Below the pieces are notes generated by a model. The model worked only from the letters and a program-made list of their open reading frames with translations, had not been told where the DNA came from and searched no databases. The position numbers and the translations under genes are program-made. Shown one piece after another: positions 7,722-15,392 of a DNA stretch of 58,875 bases. The stretch's first letter is position 1, and each line of letters begins with the position of its first letter. The DNA is from Candidatus Limnocylindria bacterium (GTDB lineage Bacteria > Chloroflexota > Limnocylindria > P2-11E): contig DATDEH010000010.1 in assembly GCA_036523395.1 (NCBI GenBank), forward strand, positions 1 through 58,875, given 5' to 3'.

Positions 7722-8936
7722 ATGCGTATCGCCTTCGTCGCGTCCTCAGTCCCTCGCCGCTGTGGCATCGCCACGTTCACCGCGGACCTCTCCGCGGCCG
7801 TGAGATCGGCCGATCCGACCGTGCGGATCTACGCGGCGGCCATCGACGAGCCCGGCGCCGCACGTGCCTACGGGCCGGACGTCCGCTGGCGCATCCGTCA
7901 GGAGGAGCCGACCACATACCGCGACGCGGCGATCGCCATCAGCGCATCGAACGTTGACATCGTCAATGTGCAACACGAGTTCGGTCTCTACGGCGTGTGG
8001 CATGACGGAACCTACGACGATCACCTGCGCGTGTTCCTGGAGAACTGCACGAAGCCCGTGATCACGACGCTTCACACGGTCGCGCCGAAGCCGGAGCCTT
8101 GGGCGCTCGAGACCGTTCGCTACATCTCGGAGCACAGCGATCAGGTCGTTGTGATGGGCACGACCGCGGCGCGCCTGCTGGGCGAGGTCTATGGCGTAAG
8201 GCGTCCGGCGGTCGTGATCGAGCACGGCATGCCGGCCATCGAGCCGCGCGGCCGACATCGCCTGAAGCGTCAGCTCGGCGTCGAGGCGCGGCCGATCGTC
8301 TCGACCTTCGGTCTGGTCGACCCGCGCAAGGGACTCGAGTACGTCATCGAGGCGATGCCTCAGGTCGTCGCGCGGCATCCCACTGCGCTCTATCTTGTCG
8401 TCGGTCAGACGCACCCCGAGCTGCAGAAGCGGGAAGGCGAGGCGTATCGCAATTCGCTCATCGCGTCGGCGGCTCGTGTCGGGATGCGTGACCACGTCAA
8501 ATTCGTCAACCAGTACCTGACCCAGCGGGAGGTCGTCGACTACCTGCTCGCGACCGATGTCTACGTCACGCCGTACCTCGACCCGAACCAGATCACGAGC
8601 GGCACCCTCGCGTACGCGCTCGGCGCCGGGAAGGCGATCGTCTCGACGCCATATCTGCACGCAAGAGAGGTGCTGGAGAGCGGCCGCGGGCTCCTCGTTC
8701 CGTTCCGTGATGCCGCGGCGGTCGCGACGGCCGTGAATTCGGTACTCGGCGACCCGGAGCGGAAGCGCGTGCTCGAGGCCCGCGCCTACGAGTACGGCAA
8801 AGAGATGTCCTGGCCTGCTATCGGCCGCCGAGTGCTCGCGGCCATGCGCGACATCCTCGACCATCGCATCGCAGTACCCGCGCTGGCGCCGGAGCCAGAG
8901 GAGCAGCCTGAAGACGAGGCGAGACCGATCGCATGA
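7722..8936 (+). CDS. GT4-family glycosyltransferase
   Basis: About 404 residues. RIAFVASSVPRRCGIATFT is the donor-site loop of a GT-B enzyme, and VNVQHEFGLYG and TLHTVAP follow in the N-terminal Rossmann half. The C-terminal half has VVGQTHPE and the nucleotide-sugar binding region SGTLAYALGAGKAIVSTPY. I chose ATG 7722 because the fold starts immediately after it; GTG 7674 would add 16 residues without known similarity. The acceptor is unknown. It overlaps the GH130 gene by 4 bases (ATGA), forming a three-gene glycan operon with it and the toroid protein. Confidence 0.85.
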   Translation: MRIAFVASSVPRRCGIATFTADLSAAVRSADPTVRIYAAAIDEPGAARAYGPDVRWRIRQEEPTTYRDAAIAISASNVDIVNVQHEFGLYGVWHDGTYDDHLRVFLENCTKPVITTLHTVAPKPEPWALETVRYISEHSDQVVVMGTTAARLLGEVYGVRRPAVVIEHGMPAIEPRGRHRLKRQLGVEARPIVSTFGLVDPRKGLEYVIEAMPQVVARHPTALYLVVGQTHPELQKREGEAYRNSLIASAARVGMRDHVKFVNQYLTQREVVDYLLATDVYVTPYLDPNQITSGTLAYALGAGKAIVSTPYLHAREVLESGRGLLVPFRDAAAVATAVNSVLGDPERKRVLEARAYEYGKEMSWPAIGRRVLAAMRDILDHRIAVPALAPEPEEQPEDEARPIA

Positions 8937-10144
8937 ATCTCGGCGCTCGACTTCCGCAGAACCCACTCATCACCGCGCGCGACGTAAGACCGTCGCAGCC
9001 GTCGCTCGAGGTCGTGTCGGTCTTCAACGCCGCAGCGGCGCGCGTCGGCGACGAGACCATCCTGCTGCTCCGTGTCGCGGAGCGCCCCAGGACCGATCTC
9101 GCGCCAGGCCCCGACGCGCTGACGCTCGATCTTGCCGCGCCACATCCGATGCTCGTGCCCCTGCCCGCGCACTATCGCAAAGAGCAGCTCGTGGGGATGG
9201 CTTTTCTGGACACGCGCCACGGCGCTCCGCATGTCGTCGTGGCGTACCTACCAACGAACCTCCCGGGCCTTGACCTTCGCGACCCGCGGTCGATCCGCTA
9301 CCGGAACGCGGCAGGCAATCTGCGCATGGCCAACGAGGGGTACATCGACTTCCTCGCGCAGATCTCGCATCTCCGCGTCGCGCGTAGCACCGATGGCGTC
9401 CGCTTCACGATCGACGAGACGCCGGCGATCGCGCCGCAGAACGACATGGAGGAGTACGGCGTCGAGGATCCGCGTGCGACGTTCATCGACGGGAAGTGGC
9501 ACATCACGTATGTCTCCGTCTCTCGGTGGGGCATCACCACCAGCCTCGCGACGACGACCGACTTCCGGACCTTTGAGCGCCAGGGCGTGATCTTCCTGCC
9601 CGATCACAAGGACGTCGTGCTCTTCCCGAAGAGGGTCGGCGGCCGGTACGTCGCGCTCACGCGGCCGATGCCGGCGTCATTCAGCCGTATCTGCGGCATC
9701 TGGATCGCGTTCAGCGACGATCTCCGTTCGTGGGGCGGTCACGAAACGCTGTGCCTTCCACGCCCCGACCACTGGGATGAGCTCCGCACTGGCGGATCCG
9801 CGGTGCCGTTCCGCGTGGAGGACGGCTGGCTCGAGCTGTACCACGGCGTGGACCGCAACACCCGCTACGCGATGGGTGCGCTCCTTCTTGACGCGGACGA
9901 CCCGCGCAAGGTCCTCGCGCGCTCGGCGCAGCCGATCCTGGAGCCATTCGAGGAATTCGAGCGCACAGGCCTCTTCAACGAGACGATCTTCTCGTGTGGG
10001 CATGTCGACCTTGGGGATGGCCGCATTCGCATGTACTACGGCGCTGCCGACTCGGTCGTGGCCGCCGCGGACTTCGACGTCCGCGACATCGTGAACAGCC
10101 TCGAGCCCTGGCCCGGCGCGGCAAAACGGCTCGTGCGGGTGTAG
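8933..10144 (+). CDS. GH130-family beta-mannoside phosphorylase-like enzyme
   Basis: 403 residues, a five-bladed beta-propeller by family. Diagnostic stretches are SVFNAAAARVGDETILLLRVAERP near the N-terminus, EEYGVEDPRATFIDGKWHITY, the Arg/Lys-rich phosphate region around ALTRPMP, LYHGVDRNTRYAMGA and a terminal YYGAADS. GH130 enzymes phosphorolyse beta-1,2- or beta-1,4-mannosides to mannose-1-phosphate. The Asp in VEDPR is the family's general-acid position. Position in an operon with a GT4 transferase suggests building and recycling of one mannose-containing glycan or compatible solute (inference). Confidence 0.85.
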   Translation: MNLGARLPQNPLITARDVRPSQPSLEVVSVFNAAAARVGDETILLLRVAERPRTDLAPGPDALTLDLAAPHPMLVPLPAHYRKEQLVGMAFLDTRHGAPHVVVAYLPTNLPGLDLRDPRSIRYRNAAGNLRMANEGYIDFLAQISHLRVARSTDGVRFTIDETPAIAPQNDMEEYGVEDPRATFIDGKWHITYVSVSRWGITTSLATTTDFRTFERQGVIFLPDHKDVVLFPKRVGGRYVALTRPMPASFSRICGIWIAFSDDLRSWGGHETLCLPRPDHWDELRTGGSAVPFRVEDGWLELYHGVDRNTRYAMGALLLDADDPRKVLARSAQPILEPFEEFERTGLFNETIFSCGHVDLGDGRIRMYYGAADSVVAAADFDVRDIVNSLEPWPGAAKRLVRV

Positions 10145-10146
10145 TC

Positions 10147-11262
10147 GTGTTGCGCCAGCTCGCTCGACTCACCGTCCCGGTCGAGTCCGCGGGAGAGCGC
10201 GCCTGCGCGATCGCCGTCTACGCCGATGCGGCCGATCGCACGATCCCGGCCGCCGAGCGCGGATACGAAGGGGTCGCATGCGTCGACGATGCATCGCGCG
10301 CGCTCATCCTCCTCAGCGACGTCTGGTCCGCGACCGCACTGCCGCGCATGCGCGAGTGGGCGGTCGGCCTGCTCGACTTCCTCCTGTACATGCAGCTGGA
10401 TGACGGTCGCTTCGTGAACTTCATCGCCGATTGGTCGGGGCAGCGCAACGAGGCCGGCGTCACGTCGTTCCCGGGCGGGAATTTCTGGCACGCGCGCGGC
10501 GTGCGCGCCCTTGCACGTGCGACCGTCACGCTGAGCCCGGTCACCCTCAGCGGGGAGCGCGTGCGCGTCGGGCTGGAGCGCGGACTCGATCACATCCGTG
10601 TTGCGCGCGATGTACCGCCGGATGTCCGCTCGATCCACGTGCTCACGGCGCTGGAGCTTCTGCGTGCCGGCGCGTTCCCCGAACTGCGGGCGGAGCTTCC
10701 GACGTGGTGCGACGAGATCGCGGCGTGCCGGCGCGACGGCGTCTTGTTCGATAACCCTGATGAGACTGTTCCTCACCTGTGGGGCCATCAGCAGGAGGGT
10801 GTGCTCGCCGAGGCCGGCAGGTTCCTCGGACGCGACGATCTCATCGCGGTCGCACGCGAGAGTGCGCTTGCGTATCTCGCGTCGAAGATCGACTCGGGCT
10901 TCGACGAACCGACGGTCCAGCCATACGGCGTCGCCTCCGCGATCTACTCGGTCGAGCGCCTTCGCGAGATCACCGACGCTCCGCGCTTCGACGAGCTGTG
11001 GCGCTTGGCTCGCGCCTGGTTCGACGGTCGCAACCCCGCCCGAAGCGCGGTGTACGACCGCGAGGACGGACGCGTCTACGACGGGATCGACGACGGCGTA
11101 CTGAACGTCCACTCCGGAGCGGAATCGAACGTGGTCGGCGCGCAGGCTCTCATCGGCCAGGTGATCCGCACCGCCGCGATGCTCGCTCCGCTCGTCGAGA
11201 CCTGCTTCGCGCCCGAGATGCGCGAGCGTCTGGGCGGCGTACAGGAAGTCGGTCTCCGCTAG
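10147..11262 (+). CDS. Probable (alpha/alpha)6-toroid glycosidase-like protein
   Basis: 371 residues from GTG 10147, two bases after the GH130 stop; upstream sequence in the frame is a shadow of GH130. The repeating helix pairs, the Trp/Asp-rich stretches (GYEGVACVDDASRALIL, MQLDDGRFVNFIADWSG, DETVPHLWGHQQEGVLAEAG) and the WxxAR-type GNFWHARGVRALARA suggest a six-hairpin toroid as in GH88/GH105/GH127-like families. I do not recognise a specific family or catalytic residues. Its last stop shares a CTAG with the stop of the converging molybdoprotein. Role is inferred from the GT4-GH130 operon. Confidence 0.75.
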   Translation: MLRQLARLTVPVESAGERACAIAVYADAADRTIPAAERGYEGVACVDDASRALILLSDVWSATALPRMREWAVGLLDFLLYMQLDDGRFVNFIADWSGQRNEAGVTSFPGGNFWHARGVRALARATVTLSPVTLSGERVRVGLERGLDHIRVARDVPPDVRSIHVLTALELLRAGAFPELRAELPTWCDEIAACRRDGVLFDNPDETVPHLWGHQQEGVLAEAGRFLGRDDLIAVARESALAYLASKIDSGFDEPTVQPYGVASAIYSVERLREITDAPRFDELWRLARAWFDGRNPARSAVYDREDGRVYDGIDDGVLNVHSGAESNVVGAQALIGQVIRTAAMLAPLVETCFAPEMRERLGGVQEVGLR

Positions 11263-12272
11263 CCGATCGCGATCCGCACCGGTCGCACCGCGTTGTTCGC
11301 GTAGCCAAGAGCACCTCGTATCTCCTCGAGTGGCTGCCTCGTGCCGTCCGCGGTCACCGCACGTGCCTGCAGCACGAGCTGGCCGCTCTCATGCGGCGCG
11401 ACCGCGGCGTGCCACGGCCGCCAGGCATAGGGGGAGAGCGCGTCGCCCAGCGTCGCGTCGCGCCAGGTGCGGCCGCCGTCGACGGAGAGGGCGACCCGCG
11501 CGAGATCGCCGCGCCCGCTCCACGCATAGCCGCGCGCAACGAAGGGGCGCGCAGCGAGGCGATCGCCGTCGCGCGGCCACGCGACGAGCGCGCGCGCCGC
11601 GATCTCACGCAGCGGCTTGTCCCCGACAACGTATCGCTTCGTCTGGAAGAAACCGTCGAACGCGCGCTCGAGGAGCCGCAGCCTCGTGAGCCACTTCACC
11701 GAGGCCATGCCATACCAGCCCGGGACGATGACGCGAAGCGGCGCGCCGTGCTGTGGCGGCAGATCTTCGCCGTTCATCGCATACGCGAGCAGGACGTCGT
11801 CGCGCATCGCGTCGGCGATCGGGAGCGATCTCTCGAACGCGATCCGCGTCCCGACGTCCGCGGGGGTTCCCGCGTCGGCGCCGATGCATAGGACTTCCAC
11901 CGCCGTCGCCAGCGGCTGGGCCATCTCGAGCACGGCGCGCAGCGACGCGCCGGTCCACTCCGCCGTGCTGACCGCACCGGTGCGCCACTGCTCGCCGGCC
12001 ACCGGCGGATCGACGAAGGCGCGGCCGTTGCCGGCGCACTCGAGCGTCACCACGAGCGACCGCGGTGGCAGGGAACGGATGTCATCGAGGTCGAGCTGCA
12101 GCTGCGCCCGCACCGCGCCTTCGATCGCGAGGCGTGCCGGCGCTTCCGGTCTGGGGAAATGATCGCGGACGTAGTGGCGCGATGCGGGCGTGATCACTCC
12201 GGTCTGTCGTTCGAGCCGAGTCTCCGCGTTCAGCGGGTCGCGGCTCAGGTAGATCAGGTCGTCGGCGCTCAT
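11259..12272 (-). CDS. Sulfite-oxidase-type molybdopterin oxidoreductase
   Basis: About 337 residues. The oxidoreductase molybdopterin domain shows RHYVRDHFPRP, then TLECAGNGR, whose Cys is the molybdenum ligand in this family, and APLRVIVPGWYGMASVKWL. The C-terminal third (about residues 235-337) is the Mo-co dimerisation domain with a VALSVDGGRTW signature. No signal peptide or Tat motif is seen, so the protein looks cytoplasmic. The ATG at 12272 (MSADDLIYLS) is preferred to the TTG at 12281. It is divergent from the membrane-bound molybdoprotein, so two versions of the same Mo domain face apart. Confidence 0.85.
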   Translation of the reverse strand: MSADDLIYLSRDPLNAETRLERQTGVITPASRHYVRDHFPRPEAPARLAIEGAVRAQLQLDLDDIRSLPPRSLVVTLECAGNGRAFVDPPVAGEQWRTGAVSTAEWTGASLRAVLEMAQPLATAVEVLCIGADAGTPADVGTRIAFERSLPIADAMRDDVLLAYAMNGEDLPPQHGAPLRVIVPGWYGMASVKWLTRLRLLERAFDGFFQTKRYVVGDKPLREIAARALVAWPRDGDRLAARPFVARGYAWSGRGDLARVALSVDGGRTWRDATLGDALSPYAWRPWHAAVAPHESGQLVLQARAVTADGTRQPLEEIRGALGYANNAVRPVRIAIG

Positions 12273-12303
12273 GAAGGCCAAGTTTCCGGCATCGCCGCCG
12301 GGC

Positions 12304-12309
12304 TAGCAT
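12304..12309 (+). promoter_or_regulatory. -10 hexamer TAGCAT, leaderless start at 12316
   Basis: The last base is exactly 7 bases before the GTG of the membrane molybdoprotein. No RBS is present. This is one of the cleanest leaderless arrangements in the window. Confidence 0.45.
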
Positions 12310-12315
12310 CCGGGG

Positions 12316-13305
12316 GTGCCACGGCGCCTCGTGAACCTCGCGTTTCTCGTCGTCGTGCCGCTCCTCGTCGCGACGGGCCTGCTCGCCTGGATCACGTCCA
12401 GCGCGATCGCGAACGCACTGCTCGTGACGCATCGGGTCGCCGGTGTCGGGCTCGTGATCGTGCTCGCGTGGAAGTACGGGATCGCCCGGCGCTCGGTCCG
12501 TCGCCGGTCGCGTGTGGGCGACCGTCTGGGCCTGGTCGTGGGCGGCCTCGCCTCCGTCGTGCTCCTTCTCGTGCTGGGCCTTGGCCTCGCATGGTCGCTC
12601 GGGATCGTGTCCTTCGACCGCCCTCTGGAGTACTCGCTTCTGAACGTGCACGTGTTCGTCGGTGTCGCGCTGGTCCCGCTGATGGTCGCCCACGCCGCGC
12701 GGCGCTGGGAATCGCGGCCGGCCGTCGCCGATCTCGGCAGCCGCCGGGTCGCACTGCGCGCACTTGCCGTCGGGTTAGGGGCGGTCGTCACCACTGTCGC
12801 GCTCGATCGCATCGGCCTCGTTCGCCGACCGACAGGATCGCGAGCGGCCGCCGCGCCCAGCGGAAATGACTTTCCGCTGACGATCTGGGCATTCGATGTC
12901 CCGCCAACGATCGATGTTGCGATCTGGCGCATTCAGGTCGACGGAGATGTGGCTTCGTCTGGCGCGATCGCCTATGACGATCTGCTCGCGATGCCCTTCA
13001 CGGAGCGCGATGCCGTCCTCGACTGCACCGGAGGTTGGTGGACGGAGCAGCGCTGGCGTGGCGTGACCGTGGCCGACCTGCTCGCCCGGCACGGTGTGCG
13101 ACCGTCAGCTGAGCGTGTCGATGTCGTGTCCCAGACGGGGCACGCTTGGTCCTTTCCCATCGACGAGGCGCAGCGGCTTCTTATCGCGACGCATGTTGGA
13201 GGCGAAACCCTGAGCACTGGTCATGGGTATCCCGCGCGGCTCGTTGCGCCCGACCATCGCGGATTCCAGTGGATAAAGTGGGTCACTCACGTGCATGTCG
13301 CTTAG
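12316..13305 (+). CDS. Membrane cytochrome-like domain fused to molybdopterin domain
   Basis: 329 residues. Four hydrophobic segments (about residues 5-28, 35-56, 74-96, 107-128) resemble a b561-type cytochrome, with candidate haem His residues in LLVTHRVAG, LNVHVFVG and VAHAARR. A fifth hydrophobic stretch (about 146-160) and linker lead to a C-terminal molybdopterin-binding domain with AVLDCTGGWWTEQRW, where the Cys sits at the Mo-ligand position, and a terminal APDHRGFQWIKWV. Such fusions are thought to pass electrons between Mo and the quinone pool. Start GTG fits the leaderless promoter. Substrate is unknown. Confidence 0.8.
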   Translation: MPRRLVNLAFLVVVPLLVATGLLAWITSSAIANALLVTHRVAGVGLVIVLAWKYGIARRSVRRRSRVGDRLGLVVGGLASVVLLLVLGLGLAWSLGIVSFDRPLEYSLLNVHVFVGVALVPLMVAHAARRWESRPAVADLGSRRVALRALAVGLGAVVTTVALDRIGLVRRPTGSRAAAAPSGNDFPLTIWAFDVPPTIDVAIWRIQVDGDVASSGAIAYDDLLAMPFTERDAVLDCTGGWWTEQRWRGVTVADLLARHGVRPSAERVDVVSQTGHAWSFPIDEAQRLLIATHVGGETLSTGHGYPARLVAPDHRGFQWIKWVTHVHVA

Positions 13306-13308
13306 CCT
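13303..13308 (+). promoter_or_regulatory. -10 hexamer TAGCCT formed by the upstream TAG stop
   Basis: The first three bases are the stop codon of the preceding gene, and the last base lies 7 bases before ATG 13315. It decides the start of the amidase gene (13315 rather than the ATG at 13309). Confidence 0.45.
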
Positions 13309-13314
13309 ATGAAC

Positions 13315-14268
13315 ATGCGCCGACTGTTCGTCCTCGCCGTTGCAGGTCTCGCGGTCGTCGCGGCGACGGTCGTTGGATGCGGCGTGCTGTCTCCCGGCAC
13401 CGTCCCCGGGATACCGGGTGGGCTTGGGGCGCAGCCCGCGGGTGGCGTTGCGGTCAAAGCGGGCGCACCGCTTCCAATGCTGCAAGACATCGATCCCGAG
13501 GATCTCGATCCGGCTCGGGACGTACCCGGCGTTCCCCCCGTCGCGTTGGCACCACCCGGCGGGGCGATCGTTCAGGGGAACGGCGTTCGCATCCCGAAGC
13601 CCGTGATGCCGAATGGACCGCGGCGCATCGGGATCCAGGTCGGCCACTGGATGACCGAACTGGTCCCGGCCGAGCTTGGAACGCGCATCACGTTCCAGAC
13701 CGGAACGAGCTGGGCCGGCGTCGACGAGGTCGACGTGAACATGGACATCGCAGAGCGCACCAAGGCGCAGCTCACCGCGCGCGGATATCTGGTCGACATC
13801 CTCCCGACGACGGTTCCGCCGGGCTACCTCGCCGACGTCTTCCTTGCGTTACACGCGGACGGTGACGGGACAGGAGCGAACAGCGGATTCAAGCTTGCGC
13901 ATGGATCCCGGCGTGGACCGTATGAGGACAAGCTCGTCTCCCTGCTGCGCGACGAATACGCGAAGGTGACGGGGCTCGATTACGACTCAGAGCACATCAC
14001 CAGAAACATGTCCGCTTACTTTGCTTTCAACTGGGGCCGCTATCAGCACGCTGCCGCAGCCCACACACCCGCTGCGATCCTGGAGATGGGCTATCTATCA
14101 AACGGTCACGACCGTGACGTGATGGTGAATCACGCCGATGGCGTAGCCACCGCGATCGTCAACGGCATCCAGCGTTTCCTCGACGAGGTCCCGCGCTCGA
14201 AGATCTTCGGCGAAGACCTCATCGTTCCGCCGCAGCGTGGCTTCCCGAGTCCGTCCCCTCGAACTTAG
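13315..14268 (+). CDS. N-acetylmuramoyl-L-alanine amidase, exported
   Basis: 317 residues. Residues 1-24 are a signal sequence ending in VVGC, so it may be a lipoprotein, followed by a Pro/Gly-rich linker to about residue 95. The Amidase_3 domain has the zinc ligands His in IGIQVGH, Glu in GVDEVDVN and His in FLALHADGD, plus the catalytic Glu in AILEMGYLSN. It cleaves the amide bond between MurNAc and the stem peptide in the cell wall. The motif GHWMT replaces the usual GHGG, so the substrate loop may differ. The 3' end overlaps an antisense HNH-like fragment by about 50 bases. Confidence 0.85.
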   Translation: MRRLFVLAVAGLAVVAATVVGCGVLSPGTVPGIPGGLGAQPAGGVAVKAGAPLPMLQDIDPEDLDPARDVPGVPPVALAPPGGAIVQGNGVRIPKPVMPNGPRRIGIQVGHWMTELVPAELGTRITFQTGTSWAGVDEVDVNMDIAERTKAQLTARGYLVDILPTTVPPGYLADVFLALHADGDGTGANSGFKLAHGSRRGPYEDKLVSLLRDEYAKVTGLDYDSEHITRNMSAYFAFNWGRYQHAAAAHTPAAILEMGYLSNGHDRDVMVNHADGVATAIVNGIQRFLDEVPRSKIFGEDLIVPPQRGFPSPSPRT

Positions 14269-14395
14269 GGAGCGCGGCCGCACGCTCCGCTTGCAGCAAG
14301 GCCCGGAACTCCTCTTCGGTCCTGCGGTGCTTTCTGCGGTCGCAGTGCCTGCACACAGGAAGAATGTTGCTGATTTCGTTTGACTTCGCGCTCCT
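14219..14395 (-). pseudogene. HNH/zinc-finger nuclease C-terminal fragment (remnant)
   Basis: In this frame a short stretch reads SNEISNILPVCRHCDRRKHR followed by RTEEEFRALLQAERAA. It matches the end of many HNH domains (NL-PVC-xx-C-xx-KH). A TAG at 14396-14398 closes the frame upstream, there is no usable start codon before the motif, and no N-terminal HNH half was found in any frame, so this is read as decayed. The last 50 bases run antisense to the amidase 3' end. Recognition is by motif only. Confidence 0.3.
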
Positions 14396-14468
14396 CTAGG
14401 CAGGAGCGATGCCAGCGCGTACGATTCCCCGGCGCCCGTCGGGGCGACGAAACCAAGGGAGGCCGGAC

Positions 14469-14531
14469 ATGAGCGTTCGCACCGTACGCGCCCACTGCGC
14501 CGGCTCCCTCACCGCGGTGCTCGCCGCCTAG
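14469..14531 (+). CDS. 20-residue candidate leader peptide upstream of RIO kinase
   Basis: MSVRTVRAHCAGSLTAVLAA, ending TAG. It has the strongest SD in the region (AAGGGAGG) at ideal 6-base spacing. It is too short to be a domain. The position 64 bases before the kinase start, together with the SD-covering palindrome between them, is what a leader peptide or translational attenuator looks like. No run of one rare codon is present that would name an effector. Confidence 0.4.
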   Translation: MSVRTVRAHCAGSLTAVLAA

Positions 14532-14578
14532 GGGCGCCTCGCAGATCCGCGCGTGCGGCGCTTTCTCTCATGGCCTGT

Positions 14579-14592
14579 TCCTCCGCGGAGGA
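14579..14592 (+). promoter_or_regulatory. Perfect 14-base palindrome covering the RIO kinase SD
   Basis: TCCTCCGCGGAGGA is its own reverse complement. In RNA it would fold as a 5-bp stem with a CGCG loop and would pair the SD (GGAGG, 14587-14591) 4 bases before ATG 14596. This could keep translation low unless opened, for example by ribosomes on the upstream leader ORF. Confidence 0.4.
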
Positions 14593-14595
14593 CGC

Positions 14596-15381
14596 ATGCC
14601 GTCACGCGACCTGTTTCCCAGCGACTGGCTCGTCACCGGGGCATACCGGGATACGCGCCTGGGCGTCATCAAGACCGGCAAAGAGAGCGAGGTCCATCTC
14701 GTCGCTCGCACGGGGAGCGACCGGACGACCCTGCTCGCCGAAAAGCGGTTCAAGGCGCGCGAGCGCCGGTCCTTTCAGAACAATTACGTGTACCGCGGCG
14801 TTTGGGGTGAGGGGACCTTCCGCGAGAACCGAGCGATGAAGAAGAACACGCGGTTCGGCCACGAGGCGGCCCACGCGCGCTGGATCGGACAGGAGTGGGA
14901 CAGTCTCGTGCTCTTCCACGGCGCCGGAATCACGGTCCCGCCGCCGGTCGAGCGGGTCGACGACGGCTACCTCATGGCGTTCGTCGGCGACGGCGAGCGC
15001 GCGGCCCCGCGTCTGTCGGAGGTCGACCTCGCGCCGGCGGTCGCCCAGCGCGTCTGGAACGAGTTACTCGACGAGCTCTCGCTGCTCGTCTCGGTCGACC
15101 GCGTCCACGGCGACCTCTCCGCGTTCAACGTGCTGTGGTGGCGCGAGCGTGCGGTGCTCATCGACTTCTCGCAGACGGTCGAGATCGTCACGCATCCCGC
15201 AGCGCACGATCTGCTCACGCGCGACATCGCGTCACTCGGGCGGTATTTCGAGCGGCGCGGCGTCGTGGTCGACATGGATCGGGTCCTCCGGCGTATCGGG
15301 GCGGACGTCCATCGCTTCACGCGGCAGCTCGGCGACGTCAACGTCGCCGGCCGAAGAGCGCCGCACCGCTGGCGCGACTAA
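14596..15381 (+). CDS. RIO-type serine/threonine protein kinase
   Basis: 261 residues. GVIKTGKESEVHLVAR is the RIO nucleotide loop and the Lys in LAEKRFK is the ATP-binding Lys. VDRVHGDLSAFNVLWW is the catalytic loop (HGDLSxxNxL) and VLIDFSQTVEI gives the metal-binding Asp (IDFSQ). The activation segment is short, as in RIO kinases. RIO1 and RIO2 act in ribosome maturation in eukaryotes and archaea; bacterial roles are poorly known. The ATG has GGAGG 4 bases upstream inside a palindrome. The ParB-like gene begins 11 bases after the stop. Confidence 0.85.
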   Translation: MPSRDLFPSDWLVTGAYRDTRLGVIKTGKESEVHLVARTGSDRTTLLAEKRFKARERRSFQNNYVYRGVWGEGTFRENRAMKKNTRFGHEAAHARWIGQEWDSLVLFHGAGITVPPPVERVDDGYLMAFVGDGERAAPRLSEVDLAPAVAQRVWNELLDELSLLVSVDRVHGDLSAFNVLWWRERAVLIDFSQTVEIVTHPAAHDLLTRDIASLGRYFERRGVVVDMDRVLRRIGADVHRFTRQLGDVNVAGRRAPHRWRD

Positions 15382-15392
15382 AGTGAGGCCCA

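Larger units (their letters stand above)
14269..14595. other. 327-base gap: HNH remnant, hairpin, leader ORF, SD palindrome
   Basis: The gap between amidase and RIO kinase is not empty. The left half holds the antisense HNH-like remnant. A hairpin (CCCCG at 14427-14431 with CGGGG at 14440-14444, 8-base loop) stands 10 bases before an SD sequence (AAGGGAGG, 14455-14462) that serves a 20-codon ORF. The last 17 bases hold a palindrome covering the kinase SD. I see no tRNA or full-length gene here. Confidence 0.5.

Noticed and set aside
14265-14495. 76-residue minus-strand open frame in the RIO-kinase leader gap
   Set aside because: The HNH-like motif is in another frame, and this frame shows no motif or RBS.
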